From Aldrovandia affinis (Eukaryota > Chordata > Actinopteri > Notacanthiformes > Halosauridae), in NCBI GenBank assembly GCA_029706075.1, contig JAINUG010000209.1:1-64000 (forward strand): a DNA stretch of 64,000 nucleotides, written 5' to 3'. The translations under genes were made by a program, and so were the position numbers. Below, in pieces: positions 23,101 through 35,388 of the stretch. How positions within the stretch are numbered: the stretch's first letter is position 1; each line of letters begins with the position of its first letter. Below the pieces are notes generated by a model. The model had not been told where the DNA came from, ran no database searches, and worked only from the letters and a program-made list of their open reading frames with translations.

Positions 23101-23985
23101 TTGCACTGTCTGTGCAATGCACATGTGTGTGCATACATGTGTTTCACTCGGTGTATCACAGTGTGGTGCATAGCTCTAGGGTCAATCTATTTAAACTCAC
23201 ACTGAAGGCAACATTAGTCACCATCGTGTAGTGAGAGGAGGGGTCTACACACTACACATTTTCCACTGGGGTTAATATTATTGCTCAGTGAAAAGCAGGG
23301 AGAGCAAGAGAGAGGAGAGAGAGAGGGTGGAGAGAAAGGGAGAGTGGGGTTGCAGAAATATTCAGCTCCTCCCTTACCCATCCACAAACATTATGATGAT
23401 ATCAGTGAATTGCATAGTTAGATACATGTTTGTGCTAGAATGTTAATTTATACTGATATATACGTACTGAGATTGGGGTGGGGGAGGTGAGGAAAAAAAC
23501 GACAGACAAGCACAGACAGTTCCCAGAAGGACAAAGATGTCGCTTTTACTGAGAGAGGAAAAAAAAAAGAAGAAAGAAAGAGAAAGCGACAGAGAGATTC
23601 CAGTCAAATGTTCCTGCAGTGTAAAAAAAAAAAATGGAAACAGATCTATTCAAACTAATAGATCAACTCAAATCTGATCTAAAGATGTACCGCTGCAGGT
23701 GACCCTAAATACATGAAATAGGTCTCCACAGATACAGCAGGGATCAAACTGGACAGGCACGTCCTGCTGTCACACCATACAATCTGGCCAGGAAAAGGAA
23801 TCCTGAAGAGCAAAAAACCCAAAATGGTCATGGGACTATGCCACAGTGAAAAGGGAGTGAGTGTCTATGGGAGTAAACAGGTTCTAAGGGAACTCCATTC
23901 AGTTCCTTACTATAACAAGGAAAGCTAAAAGCCTCCCAGAATCTGCTCAAGGACTTTGTGGGACAAAACATGTTTTCAGAAATGC
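23099..23985. other. Intergenic, GA-rich
   Basis: Purine-rich stretches at 23296-23345 and 23560-23600 and two A-runs. No supported coding sequence. Confidence 0.4.
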
Positions 23986-24215
23986 CTGTTTGCCCCAAAG
24001 TCCTTTAAATCTTTTTATATCCTTCCCTTGATTGGTATTTTTGAAGAACCTATTCTTGAATTTGGTTTGAATGTTCTTTGGTCTTCATGATGAAGCTCTT
24101 GTTTGGAAATGCACAAACCAACTGTGAGACCTCTCACAGACCTCTGAAGACAATTGATTGCACCAGAGTTTATTTAGGTGTGTCTTAGTAAAATAGGTGA
24201 ATACTTATGGAATCA
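23986..24215. repeat. Possible DNA-transposon relic
   Basis: The end of this block (AGGTGAATACTTATGGAATCAAT and the AATTGATTGCACC-AGAGTTTATTTAGGTGTGTC region before it) resembles terminal and subterminal sequence of fish Tc1-like or related short transposons. I cannot find the opposite end, so this is only a similarity by eye. Confidence 0.25.
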
Positions 24216-24219
24216 ATCA

Positions 24220-25292
24220 TTGTGTATCCATCAACCCACTCAAACTCTTTACCATACTCTTGGATATGAGCATACCCTCAGTACAGGAGCTCCTCAGGGT
24301 TGTGTTCTCTCCCCCTGGCTCTTCTCACTGTACACCAGCCACTTTACATCCAAGGACAGTTCTGTGAAAACAATCAAATATGCAGACGACACAACCATTG
24401 TAGGCCTCACCTCTAACAATGATGAAACCCAGTACAGCATTGAAGTGGCTCAAGCTGTCACTTGGTGAGCAAACAATGACCTCCTGCTTAACGCAGCCAA
24501 AACCCAGGAACTCATTATTGACTTCCAACGCATGCCGAATCCCAAAACACCCATACAAATAAATGGAGACCCCATCATTACCACTGACTCTTTTAAATTC
24601 CTCGGAACATACATTAGCAATAACCTGAAGTGGAAAACTAACACTGAGCACATCATTGCAAAAGATCAACAACGACTTTACTTCCTTAGACAGCTTAAGG
24701 ATACCGGATCAAGCATCAACTTCTCGTTCTGTTATACTTAGCCATCATTGAGTCCATCATCACATCCTCTATTACAGTATGGTACGGCAGCACAGACAGT
24801 CAACCACAGAAAAAACTACAGCAGATTGTCAACAAGGCATCCAAAATCATAGGCAACCCACTCCCCTCAGTTTAATCTCTACATACTTACCGAACTGTAA
24901 AGCGAGCAAAGAAGATCATCTCCGATCTCTCACATCCTGCTTATCACCTCTTCCAGCTCCTTCCCTCAGGGAGGCGCTACAGGTCATTGTCCACTAGGAC
25001 TAAATGCTTCACAAACAGTTTTTTTCCCTTAGCTATCAGGACTCTGCGCTCCTTCCTCTAGCCCCCTCCTCACACACTACTGACATGCATTGCCATGCAC
25101 CTATTGTATATGGTTGTGTGTATTATGTTTTTGTGATGATATGTTGACTGTATCTCTGTATTGTGTCGTGATAATATGTGGATTGTCTGCTGTTGTCCAT
25201 TTATGTATTTGTGCTGCAGAGTATAACATACTGTACCGAAAACAAATTCCACCGGCCTTGGTCGTGTGGCTAATAAACAATCTATCTATCTA
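24220..25292 (+). mobile_element. 3' part of a non-LTR retrotransposon
   Basis: A 5'-truncated LINE copy. It starts inside the reverse transcriptase (STGAPQGCVLSPWLF, then catalytic KYADDTTIVG) and continues with the thumb region (LLLNAAKTQELIIDF, FKFLGTYISN, RLYFLRQLK). It ends in a 3' tail followed by (TCTA)n at about 25270-25292, typical of a fish LINE tail. The frame is broken by a stop near 24468 and by shifts. It differs from both the CR1-like and L2 copies here; its exact clade is uncertain. Confidence 0.75.
24241..24741 (+). pseudogene. Reverse transcriptase fragment with intact YADD
   Basis: Two frames (24178-24468 and 24532-24741) carry the palm and thumb blocks of a LINE reverse transcriptase. 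The catalytic YADD is kept, but an in-frame TGA near 24466 and the missing fingers and endonuclease show it is dead. Confidence 0.75.
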
Positions 25293-25440
25293 TCTATCTA
25301 TTTTTTATTTAAGAAAAATATTTTATTAAAAATAGTTTATTTTGTGTGATCAGTGGCAAGAAATCCAATTCATGTATTTTGATTCCATGAAGTAAGAATA
25401 TAAAATGTTAAAAATGCCAAAGTGGCATATACCCACTGTA

Positions 25441-25985
25441 TATACAGGTAACAGCCAAATTAAAAGAAACACCCACATAAAGTGTCTTATCAGGGTGTTG
25501 GGGCACTATAAGCCGCCAGCTTCAGTGCACCTTGGCATAGATTTGATAAGTGTTTGGCGTTCAGAGTTGCGCATCTGTTTTGCCTTGCATCTCGAACCAA
25601 TGCACGGACATCACGGTTGAGGACTATGTGCTTTCGACCACAGTTGGCACTAGATGATGATGTCTTTCCCTCAGACTTCCATGCCAACATCACCTTAGAC
25701 ACTGTTCTTTGTGAAACATCAGCAAGTTGAGCAGTCTTCGTCACAGAAGCTCCTGCCAAATGTGCCCCAACAACCAACCCTCTTTAAAAGTCACTGAGAT
25801 CTCTTCTTCTAGCCATGCTAGCCAAAATAATGGGCAACTGGGTCTACCTAGCATCTTTATAGGATGTTACTTGATTAATTAACTCAGAATCCACACCTGT
25901 GTGTGTGGAAGCACCTACTTTCAATAGACTTTGTTTCCATCGTTTAAACAAGGGTTTCCTTTATTTTGACAGTTACCTCCCTATA
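25441..25985 (-). mobile_element. Tc1-like transposon, internally deleted
   Basis: The ends are inverted repeats: CAGGTAACAGCCAAATTAAA on the left and, complemented, AGGTAACTGTCAAAATAAAG on the right, next to TA dinucleotides. The interior, on the minus strand, keeps only the N-terminal DNA-binding part of a Tc1 transposase. It abuts the next Tc1-like element with only about 15 bp between them. Confidence 0.8.
25490..25815 (-). pseudogene. Tc1 transposase N-terminal helix-turn-helix fragment
   Basis: On the minus strand a start at about 25815 reads MARRRDLSDF and then meets a stop. The same frame continues with VVGAHLAGASVTKTAQLADV and RTVSKVMLAW, the paired-like helix-turn-helix that binds the terminal repeats. 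The sequence then jumps to the left terminal repeat, so the DDE catalytic domain is absent. Confidence 0.7.
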
Positions 25986-25999
25986 TATGTGTGTATATA

Positions 26000-27432
<1,433 letters not shown>

Positions 27433-27434
27433 TA

Positions 27435-28018
27435 TATGAAATATGAAATTATAGGTATTGAACTGTGTTCTCCTTTAAACGTCTATGAATCACAAATGTA
27501 GGTATGTTAAAGAAACTTCCAGGCCCTTACATACACAATAAGAGCACATTGCTTGGTTTCTACTGCAATCATATGACACATCTGAAATCATTGACTGCAT
27601 TGAGTACAGTTGGAAACCACTCTCAGGGTCACTTGATTTGTAATCCTATCCTGTAACTTCATGAACAAAGGAATTACAATAGAATATCCACATTTTATGG
27701 ATAATAAAACAATACAAATATGATATTTCACATTTTTAATGCTTTTGCCACAGGACAACAACCATTTTCTTTATCACCTGAAATGACCCACATGTCTTCT
27801 TTCACTGTTATAGGTTGAGTTTTTTGTTTTTTGTGGGTGTAGTTTTCACACACCTGGGATTTTTATTGTGGGGTCAAGATATTCCATCCAACACAGATAC
27901 AAGGTTTTGTTTCTGAATGTTTTGTTTAGGCTAACTAAACTCACTAGGAGGAAAAGTAATGAAGAACTAAAACTTAGGTTTTTATTTTATTTTTTTACTA
28001 ACCTTAAAGTGGACTTCT
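27435..28018. other. Intergenic, part of an old duplicated block
   Basis: The last 60 bases (from GAAGAACTAAAACTT near 27961) match 30738 onward; see the duplication entry. No gene. Confidence 0.4.
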
Positions 28019-30890
28019 GGGCCCGTATTCACAAAGCATTTTATCTTACCACTAGGAGTACTTCTAAATCGCACTAAAACATTTTAGTTAGGAGTCCCAC
28101 CTTAAAACCTATTCACAAAGCTGCAAAGACAAACTCATACTAAGGAATTCCTAGAATTGTCAAGCTAAGAGTGTGGGCGGGGTTGACGTCGTTGCTAGGG
28201 ATGACGTTGTTTCTCATGAACGAGCTTACTCAGAATGTCCACAGCGATTGGCTGATATAGGGGATGGGTCTCTGCCCGCGTATGGATCAACCCCCACGGT
28301 TCGGCACGCATATGATCCGCGGATTAATAGCTAAATTGAACCATCATAGAGAAATACAAATACAGCCGCTGTTATATAAACCATATATGTTTTGGTTTGC
28401 TTTGTTTTTCATACTAAATGCCTTTCTGGGAGGCATGTTTTTAGAAACGTGACCGAATTAAATAGAATTTAAACATTAGCGATCTTTTATTTTTTAATTA
28501 AATTAACTCAGGCATAAGACCACCCTAGTTAAATCACCTAAGGCATACTGAATCTAAAAATGTATTTTGTGAAATTTTCGAATAAAGATTTAGTGAAATA
28601 ACTTAAATTGAAAAACTGAAATTATCATTCATTCAATTCCTTGAGAATAGTTCCTGGCAATTTTTGGTGGAAACGCGCCTTTGGTCGCCGTTATTTTTTT
28701 TTTTGCTGATCCGAAAAATGATCCGATGCACCCCTATTATATTCTAATAAAGATTCTAAAATACAAATGTACGCTACGTGTCACTGATTTAACATGAAAC
28801 CAAGAATACCGACTAGTCAATTGGTTACATGTCTGCATCTCGTAAACAATCAGCGGGTATCTATATATAATATTATATATATAATACCCTTGCGATTGAG
28901 GCGGTACCTTTTTATGAGCTCTGTATCATTCAATATCTCCAGTGTTAATGCGATTGCGACAACGATTGCCGGCAGCAGCAGATTTTAGGTCTTTAGCGAC
29001 TTAGAAGTCCTCTTGCCTGCTTCTAACTTCTCCTGGACTTAGGAGCTGTTTTTAGCTCTCAAACCCTTTGTGAAATACTCTTATCCCAAAAATTTAGGAG
29101 TCCTAAATTTATGAGTGACACGCCCATTATTTTTCCGAGTTTCTCCTAAATTGCGGAGTTCCGACCAACTTTTACCCTTAATTAAAATGCTTTGTGAATA
29201 CGGGCCCTGGATGCTAACTATAATGTCAAAGCACAGCTGTGCTCATTACTGGAGTAGGAATAAATGATGAAATAAAATGAATATGTGGGGGGTCAACCAA
29301 ATGAGTGAGCATGCCAAGGAGTGTTGTCTCTGCCTGGCTTACAATTGAATGCACCTACTAGAATTCACCTATTGACAATGTGGAAATGTAGAACATGGTA
29401 GTGCCATTTGTGTGGCTCTTGAAGATGGTTGTGAAATATGTTTAATATGAGGGGGTCAGGGTTGTCTCTGTGAGGGGTTCTGAGGAACTGTGACTATGTT
29501 TGGATTGTGGATGATTGGTGGATGCATTATTGTTATCTTTTATGTTACTGAAATGAATTGACTTTTCAATTGTTCAATAAGGCTACCTCTCTTTCTCTCT
29601 CTATCAATTAACATAGAATGTATTGCCATGGTAGCAAATCTCCTGCTTTGGCAGAGGTTTAGATAAAGTACATCACAGATAATGATCAATGTAAATAGAA
29701 CATCAGGCAGGGATATGTTTTCCCTTAGTCCCACTGGAACAGCACCATGACAAGTAACAAAACTTGTTACCCATACCCATTTAAATATATTTGAAAAACA
29801 AGACTTGATCTTAAAGATTGCACTAAAACACTTGCCATTGGCATATTACTCAGTAATTGACTTTGCAGATGCATGTCATAAAGAAACCTTTATTGGCAGA
29901 TTTTGCATTCTGAGATGAAGTTGAATTACCACAGGATTTTGAAGACTTGTTGTTTGACTAAGGTTGTTTTAATTATATTTTCATATATACATTGGGACCT
30001 GTACAATATAGCATATGATCGAAGATCAAATATTTTACACTGTAATGAATTGCACTTTCAGATTCTGTAATCCTGTTCACTGCACTGTTGGATGTTAGAT
30101 ACTACAGGAACCAGGGCATTGGCACAAAAATTGTTATTAACATGATACAAGCTGTATTGGACAAGGGAAGTGGATGTGCTTCCATCCACCAAACCGCTTA
30201 TTCTTTGTGGGATCCACAGGGAGATGTATCCTGGTTTAACCTCATTTGCATTCTCTACGTGGCCCTATTTCTGATACTACATTTACTTCAGGCAGGAGTT
30301 AGCACAATAATGTATGTTTTCTAATCATGGTGTGTAACAGTGAATCCTCATGGACTCTAGATGGGTCAGAGGTGATAAACAATTAATTCAGATATTTTAC
30401 TGACGTTTAGACAAAAACTTTATACAGGAGAAACCATTGGAGGTGACTAAGTTGGGTTACATGACAAAGATGGAAACTCAAACATTTGATAGCTGAGGGG
30501 CATGCCCGTTTAAGGCCTGAACTATTGGTGCACTGTATTACATTAACGATGAAAAAAACCAGGCACAGACAAAAAAGTACTGTATCTCCACTCTTACAAA
30601 CTGGATTTCCCATTGTGTGAAATCAACCCTTTAGCATGAATACATTAAGCACACATTGTGTATTGAGGTTGGCTTTCAATTTTAATTGTTTTCCAATGAT
30701 ACATGGTCGTATCTAGGGATACACAGATGTAGATGAAGAACTAAAACTTCTGGGATTTTTTTGTACATTTTTTTACTAAGCTTAAATGTTTGATGTTTGT
30801 TCAAATTTGTTTGCAACCTTTGTTAAAGCACATTTGTGCAAATTACTTGAATAGGAAGAAAGTGTGAAATTAAAATAAAATGTCCAATAT
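27955..30890. repeat. Old direct duplication of a roughly 150-bp block
   Basis: The block GAAGAACTAAAACTT...TTTTTTACTAACCTTAAA, followed beyond the inserted element by AAAGCACAGCTGTGC...GAATAAATGATGAAATAAAATG (27961-28018 plus 29208-29280), is matched in order by 30738-30890. It is diverged, so old. Confidence 0.45.
28019..29207. mobile_element. TIR element with GGGCCCGTATTCACAAAGC ends
   Basis: The ends are clear inverted repeats: GGGCCCGTATTCACAAAGCA on the left and the complement at the right, both continuing into an ATTTTA/TAAAAT stretch. Subterminal TTAGGAG/CTCCTAA words recur inside. No transposase frame is visible, so it is non-autonomous. The target duplication is not clear (CTGG next to each end is possible), and I cannot fix the superfamily; PIF/Harbinger-like is one option. 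Internally, ATGATCCGCGGATT near 28310 and GATCCGATGCACCCCTA near 28720 look like hAT ends and may mark a nested relic. Confidence 0.75.
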
Positions 30891-31012
30891 ATACATATAT
30901 TAATTATATCATATGCTCTTAACTTCATGCAGATAATGTGGGTATTTCACATTGTACATGTAGTTTCCAGGATATACAGTTGTGTTTGTATGCATTTTGA
31001 ATAGCAAAACAA
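29208..31012. other. Intergenic, no supported gene
   Basis: AT-rich. A frame at 30088-30324 is open but has no recognisable motif and no splice context. It holds the second unit of the old duplication. Confidence 0.4.
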
Positions 31013-31025
31013 ATAGGATGTTTCA

Positions 31026-31364
31026 GGGCCTCCCACGTGTTCCAGTGGTTACAACGTTCAATGCTGGCCACGGCGACCGGGGTTCGATCCCATGCCAGAG
31101 TGCCACAGGGGGTGGCGAATGGCTGTCGGAGCGAAGCAGACAGGATGTGCACTGCGCACAGAGTGGCTCTGTACATCCAGGTTACGGTTGACGGCCTGGC
31201 GTGTGCGGTCTCGGAGGAGACAATACTTTGCTTTTGTCACTACCGGTCACAGGGCTACAGCAGCGAACTCACATTACGAGGGGGATTGACTTGAAAATAG
31301 CGGGTGTAATTGGCTACCAAATTGGGAGAAAAACGGGAGAAAATCAGAAACAAAATTTATAATG
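31026..31364 (+). mobile_element. tRNA-derived SINE, copy A
   Basis: The element begins with a tRNA-like head: an A-box-like CCAGTGGTT and a B-box GGTTCGATCCC. It then has a body (GTCTCGGAGGAGAC, GTCACTACCGGTCACAGGGC) and a tail ending in TAATTGGCTACCAAATTGGG and an A-rich run. It is flanked by a perfect 13-bp duplication ATAGGATGTTTCA (31013-31025 and 31365-31377). The same family occurs at 33962, 42008, 53893 and 59880, all in the same orientation. Confidence 0.9.
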
Positions 31365-32017
31365 ATAGGATGTTTCAAATCAAGAAAGTTTCAGCTGAAA
31401 TCTCTCTTCTTCTTTTTTTTAAATTTATCATTCATGAAAAATATAATTGCTGGTATCAAGAATGTAAATTTGTTATCACAGATAGTGGATTAAACATTCA
31501 ATATCTTTGCTCTGTTCATATACTGTATGATATCAAGGATAACAAATCTGATATCAAGACCACAGTCATATACAGAACAGAATGGTTCATATCATTATTA
31601 ATTATTAATCATAATTATTTATTCCAACATTTTGTGTTACAGTCCTGGCCAAATTTATTGGCACCCTTGCATTTCATGTAGATGATGTTCAATATCTTCT
31701 GAAACAATTGGAACTTGAACAACAACTTTCGGTCTTCACACGTTCATCTGTTTAATTTACAACAGCACACGATCAATAAATAATAATAGAAATAAAAAAT
31801 ATTTTATGGCTTCAAAATGTAAAAGTGTCAATGACACAATTATTCGAACCCTTTAGAACAATTTAAATAAAGTTGGTCGGAGGAAATAGATTCTCATTTG
31901 CAGTGTAATTCAACTCACCTGTGACAGGTCGCAGGTGCCCACGTGGTATAAATTAACCGATTATCCATTTTAAAGTGAGAAAACAGTCCGTTCTGCTACC
32001 CTGTTCCTCTGTGACAA

Positions 32018-32516
32018 TGGTGAAGCGAAACGAGCTCTCTGAGGATGTCAGAAAATCTATTATCACAGAACATAAGAGTTTGCAAGGCTATAATGCCACA
32101 GGCTACAGACCTTGGCATTCCTGTTTCTACAGTTTGCAATATTATCAAGAAGTTTGCTGCTCATGGAATTGTTAAGAATCTCACAGGATGTGGTGGTAAA
32201 GGCCTCTACATGCTTCTACGTAACTTGTGCGACATCTTCATGGTTCGTGCAATGTAACATGTTGCAAGCACTTGGCAATTTATATTTTGCTATTTAATTT
32301 TGCGACATGGTGTCCTTACACTTCTGTACACTAGTTGGTGTTGGTGCGAGCCATTGAGATTCAAAATCTCAAGGCTGACTTGGAGGTTTGGGGTAATGGT
32401 TTCAGCCTGTACCATACGCCGGACACTGAACCAAGAAGGGCTTTACGGCTTTGACTGCTGAAAGAAGGCCTGCAAGAAGGGCCCGATTAATCTTTGCCAT
32501 GACCAAACTAAGCAAG
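32018..32516 (+). pseudogene. Tc1 transposase, N-terminal half
   Basis: It starts with MVKRNELSEDVRKSII, the paired-like helix-turn-helix of a Tc1 transposase, and a second helix is visible in a shifted frame (ATDLGIPVSTVCNIIKKF). After unrelated repeat sequence at about 32195-32370 it continues with a segment around 32400-32516 matching the linker before the catalytic core. Stops and frameshifts are frequent. Confidence 0.6.
32195..32330. repeat. Unclassified interspersed repeat (second copy)
   Basis: It matches the repeat at 12520-12665 (AAGGCCTCTACATGCTTCTACG, GGTTCGTGCAATG, TTGCAAGCACTTGGCAATT). Here it interrupts the Tc1 transposase. Confidence 0.5.
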
Positions 32517-33082
32517 TGAAAGATATGTATTTCAGTTATGATGCCAGTATGTCTGCTGGTCAAATGGTCCCTTGACAACTCCAAAGGTGACAGGGTGGCA
32601 AATAGGAGGAGAAATCCTGTAGCTGCAGTTGGAGGAAAGCCTCATAACAATACATCACATAGGACTGTGTCATGGAGAAATGAATGATATGTTCTAGAGG
32701 ATGTTAAGCAGCAAGGAGGAGAGAGGCCATCACCCTGCACTTCTGATGGAAAGTTTATTAGATAAGGGATGCAAATATTTTCACAGTAAGGGTCCTAATC
32801 GAGCCAGACACTAGTATGCAGTCAGCAATAACAAAACTGAGGGCAGAAAATGGTGATTTGCATGCAGCCATTTCTAACATGAAAGGTAATACCACTTCAC
32901 ACTCAGCATAGGGGTTTTAGGCCTCCGTGCTGCATGTGCCACCTTTGCCATGTGATAAATAGGGTAGGCTAATTGTATAGATCGCTGCTGGAGGCCGATG
33001 CGATAATTAGTGCTTCTTTGTCCATAATTAATTCTAATTCAACCCCTAGTCACAGTAACAAGACTATCACAATAGAAGGTTT

Positions 33083-33605
33083 TGATGGTACTATTGCTGT
33101 TTTTTACGGTACGGTACGGCACGGCACGGCAACCAATCCGTGCTCCCGCGTTTTATATTATTTTTCCACCGACAAGCGACCCGTACCGAACCCATGCTGA
33201 ATTTAGTTACTGTTCTGTTTAGGTACAACTGAGCCAAACAGGGACCCACGGGTGGAGTTAGAAATACTGCAGACCATTGATTTGTCAAGCACAATCATCA
33301 CAGAATCGTCACGCTAAATCTCAGACCGGCTGAGACACAACAATGTTTTGTTTTTTTTGCTTCACTTCGATTATTGGTAGGCTGTTATTCGAAGAGTATT
33401 ATATAGAGTTTGGCATTATTGTCAGGTTTGTGTGATTCTACGAGTTTGGTTTGTGTTACCAAAACTGAAATAAAAATGTTTTCTTTGAAAGGACAAAGTA
33501 TAGTATTGTCATTTTCATTCAGGCAATTAGAATATACATTTTCATAATACAACATTTTCAGTAAACATGATTGTGGGCGGATAGATCGTGAAGTCATGGA
33601 GGTGA
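33083..33605 (+). mobile_element. MITE with TACGGTACGGCACGG-type end, truncated copy
   Basis: The left end (TTTTTTACGGTACGGTACGG, CCGTGCTCCCGCG) and interior (ATTATATAGAGTTTGGCATT, ACCAAAACTGAAATAAAAATG) match, in reverse, the fuller element at 53410-54510. The right end is not recognisable here, so this copy is truncated or degraded. It lies just upstream of the retroviral polymerase. Confidence 0.65.
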
Positions 33606-34735
33606 ATATACAAGGCCGTGATCCTCTGCCACTTCGTCAATATAAGTATCCAAAGGAGGCAAGCCCTTACCCTTCCCTGTTACAAGATGTCATATGACCC
33701 TGTCTCTCACCAGTAATAGCTCCCATATGGCCGGTTCGGAAACTAGACAATTCCTGGAGGCTTTGTGTGGATTACGGAGAACTTCATAAATACAGTCGCA
33801 TCTCTGCTCCAGTAGTAGCTTCAACACCAGATGTATTAGCATCCCTGATATCTGAAGCAAATTATTACTCAGTGTTAGACATTTCTAAGGGATTTTGGTC
33901 AATACCGCTACACCCAAACTGCCAGTATAACTTCACATTTCAATTTAAAAACACACAATATGGCCTCCCGTGTGGTCTAGTGGTTTCAACGTCCAACGCT
34001 GGCCATGGCAACCGGGGTTCGATTCCCCGTCACGCCAGAGTCGGCTCTGGTCGGGGTGCCATCGGGGCGGCAATTGGCTGTCCGCCCCAGGGAGGGGGGA
34101 GGGAAGCCGACACACACAGTTCGCTGTGCACAGGAGTGGTTCGGGGTACCGGAATTACAGTTGACGGCACGACAAGTGCTGTCTCGGAGGAGGCATCGCT
34201 TCGCCCTTGTCACTGCCGGTCACAGGACTTCGGCAGCAAACTATGAGGGAAGGGGATTGAACTAAGCACAGCGGCTAATTGGCTACCAAATTGGGAGAAA
34301 GAATGGGGTAAAATCGGCAAAATAAAATGATAAAAAAACAAACACACAATATACTTGGGATGTTTTGCCTCAGGGGTTTGCCATTCTTTTCCACCAGTGT
34401 CTAGCCCAGGTGCTAACAGCATTTTCAAAACTGGAATGCCTCATTCAATATGTTGATAATCTACTTTTACAGACCGCTACTAGAGAAGAGCACCTAACAT
34501 TACTAGCAGAAATGCAGGGCTGAAATTGAATCCGAAAAAAGCACAACTTCTTAGACCCGAAGTCACATACTTGGGTACCAAAGTGAGCAAAGGAGGGCGC
34601 ATGCCAGATCCACACAAAGTGGACATAATTAAGAGACTTACCGTTCCCGTGTCTGTTACACGGCAAAAGCTGGGTAGAACCACACTGAAGTGGTACAATG
34701 TAGACAAATTGAAGAAATACAAGAAAATGTAATAC
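33606..34735 (+). pseudogene. Endogenous retrovirus reverse transcriptase, broken
   Basis: A retroviral-type reverse transcriptase is recognisable from the fingers (WRLCVDYGELHKY, SVLDISKGFWSIPLHP) to the palm and thumb (LIQYVDNLLL, LRPEVTYLGTKVSK). The catalytic box reads YVDN where active enzymes have YVDD. A SINE at 33962-34340 splits the gene between the QFKNTQY region and the palm. There are also stops and a frameshift near 34515. No protease, RNase H or integrase was found beside it. It is inactive on several counts. Confidence 0.8.
33962..34340 (+). mobile_element. tRNA-derived SINE, copy B, inside the retroviral polymerase
   Basis: The head GGCCTCCCGTGTGGTCTAGT carries a clear A box, and GGTTCGATTCC is the B box. 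The body GTCTCGGAGGAGGC and the tail CTAATTGGCTACCAAATTGGG match copy A. The target duplication AACACACAATAT is visible at 33950-33961 and 34341-34352. Confidence 0.92.
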
Positions 34736-34813
34736 TATGTACCGGGGAAAAGAGAGGGAGGGATAACTTTTTTTTCTCTTCTTTTATTTTATTTCAGAAA
34801 TCTGGCATAAATA

Positions 34814-35384
34814 TGTGGAAGGATCTGAGAGTAATTCTACCGGTGATGGCAATGGTGGTTCTGTGTGGTTCTGTGTGGCTCAGTAGGTAGAGCATGGCGT
34901 TGGCAACGCTTAGATTATGGGTTCAATTCCCACTGGGACCATATATAATGAAAAATGTATGCATTCACTACTGTAAGTTGCTTTGGATAAAAGTGTCTGC
35001 TAAATGGCATATATTACACAGCGCCCAACACCTCTGTCTGGGGTAATTGCAAGACCACACCAGAGCGTCCTGATCAACAGTGTCCAGTGGGTCCATGTTC
35101 AAGTCCTGGTGAATTTGACAGCATGGTCTCCGAATCTGGATGAGCACTGCAAGGGGGAGAGCGTGGCCCAGATGTACAAGGACATCATAACTACAGTGTT
35201 CCCGAAATACTATGCCATGGTGGCTGCCAACCCCAGGGCAATAGCTCGACCCCCACACCTACCGGAAGAAAGCTGCTTGGTTTCCTGATTGGTGTTCTAG
35301 GAGCTACCGGAACCAGATTAGGTATTTCAAATTGGATGGATACCCTGCAAATTCAAAGGAATGAACTAAAACTGAAGGAGATGA
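34814..35384 (+). pseudogene. Env-like remnant of the endogenous retrovirus
   Basis: A start (MWKDLRVILPVMAMVVLCG...) with a hydrophobic signal-peptide character follows a splice-acceptor-like pyrimidine tract ending TTTATTTCAG, as expected for a spliced env message. A SINE interrupts it at 34862. After the SINE, 35013-35384 contains an open stretch and then a glycine-rich hydrophobic segment (LGFLIGVLGATGTRLG) that resembles a fusion-peptide region. The assignment rests on position and general character only, and frames are broken. Confidence 0.4.
34862..35012 (+). mobile_element. tRNA-derived SINE with an L2-type 3' tail (HpaI-like)
   Basis: The head reads like a tRNA gene: GTGGCTCAGTAGGTAGAGCA (A box) and GGGTTCAATTCCCA (B box). 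The second half (ACTACTGTAAGTTGCTTTGG, AAAAGTGTCTGCTAAATG) matches the 3' end of the L2 LINE copies in this window. This architecture is that of the salmonid HpaI-type SINEs. It is not a functional tRNA gene, because the acceptor stem and 3' end run into the LINE-like tail. Confidence 0.85.
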
Positions 35385-35388
35385 CCCC

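Noticed and set aside
30088..30324. Open frame of 78 codons
   Set aside because: No motif and no exon signals; lies in old duplicated intergenic DNA.
33962..34040. Functional tRNA gene at the head of SINE copy B
   Set aside because: It is flanked by a target duplication together with a SINE body, and the cloverleaf is not complete.
34862..34940. Functional tRNA gene
   Set aside because: A and B boxes are good, but the sequence runs into an L2-like tail and lacks a paired acceptor stem, so it is a SINE head.
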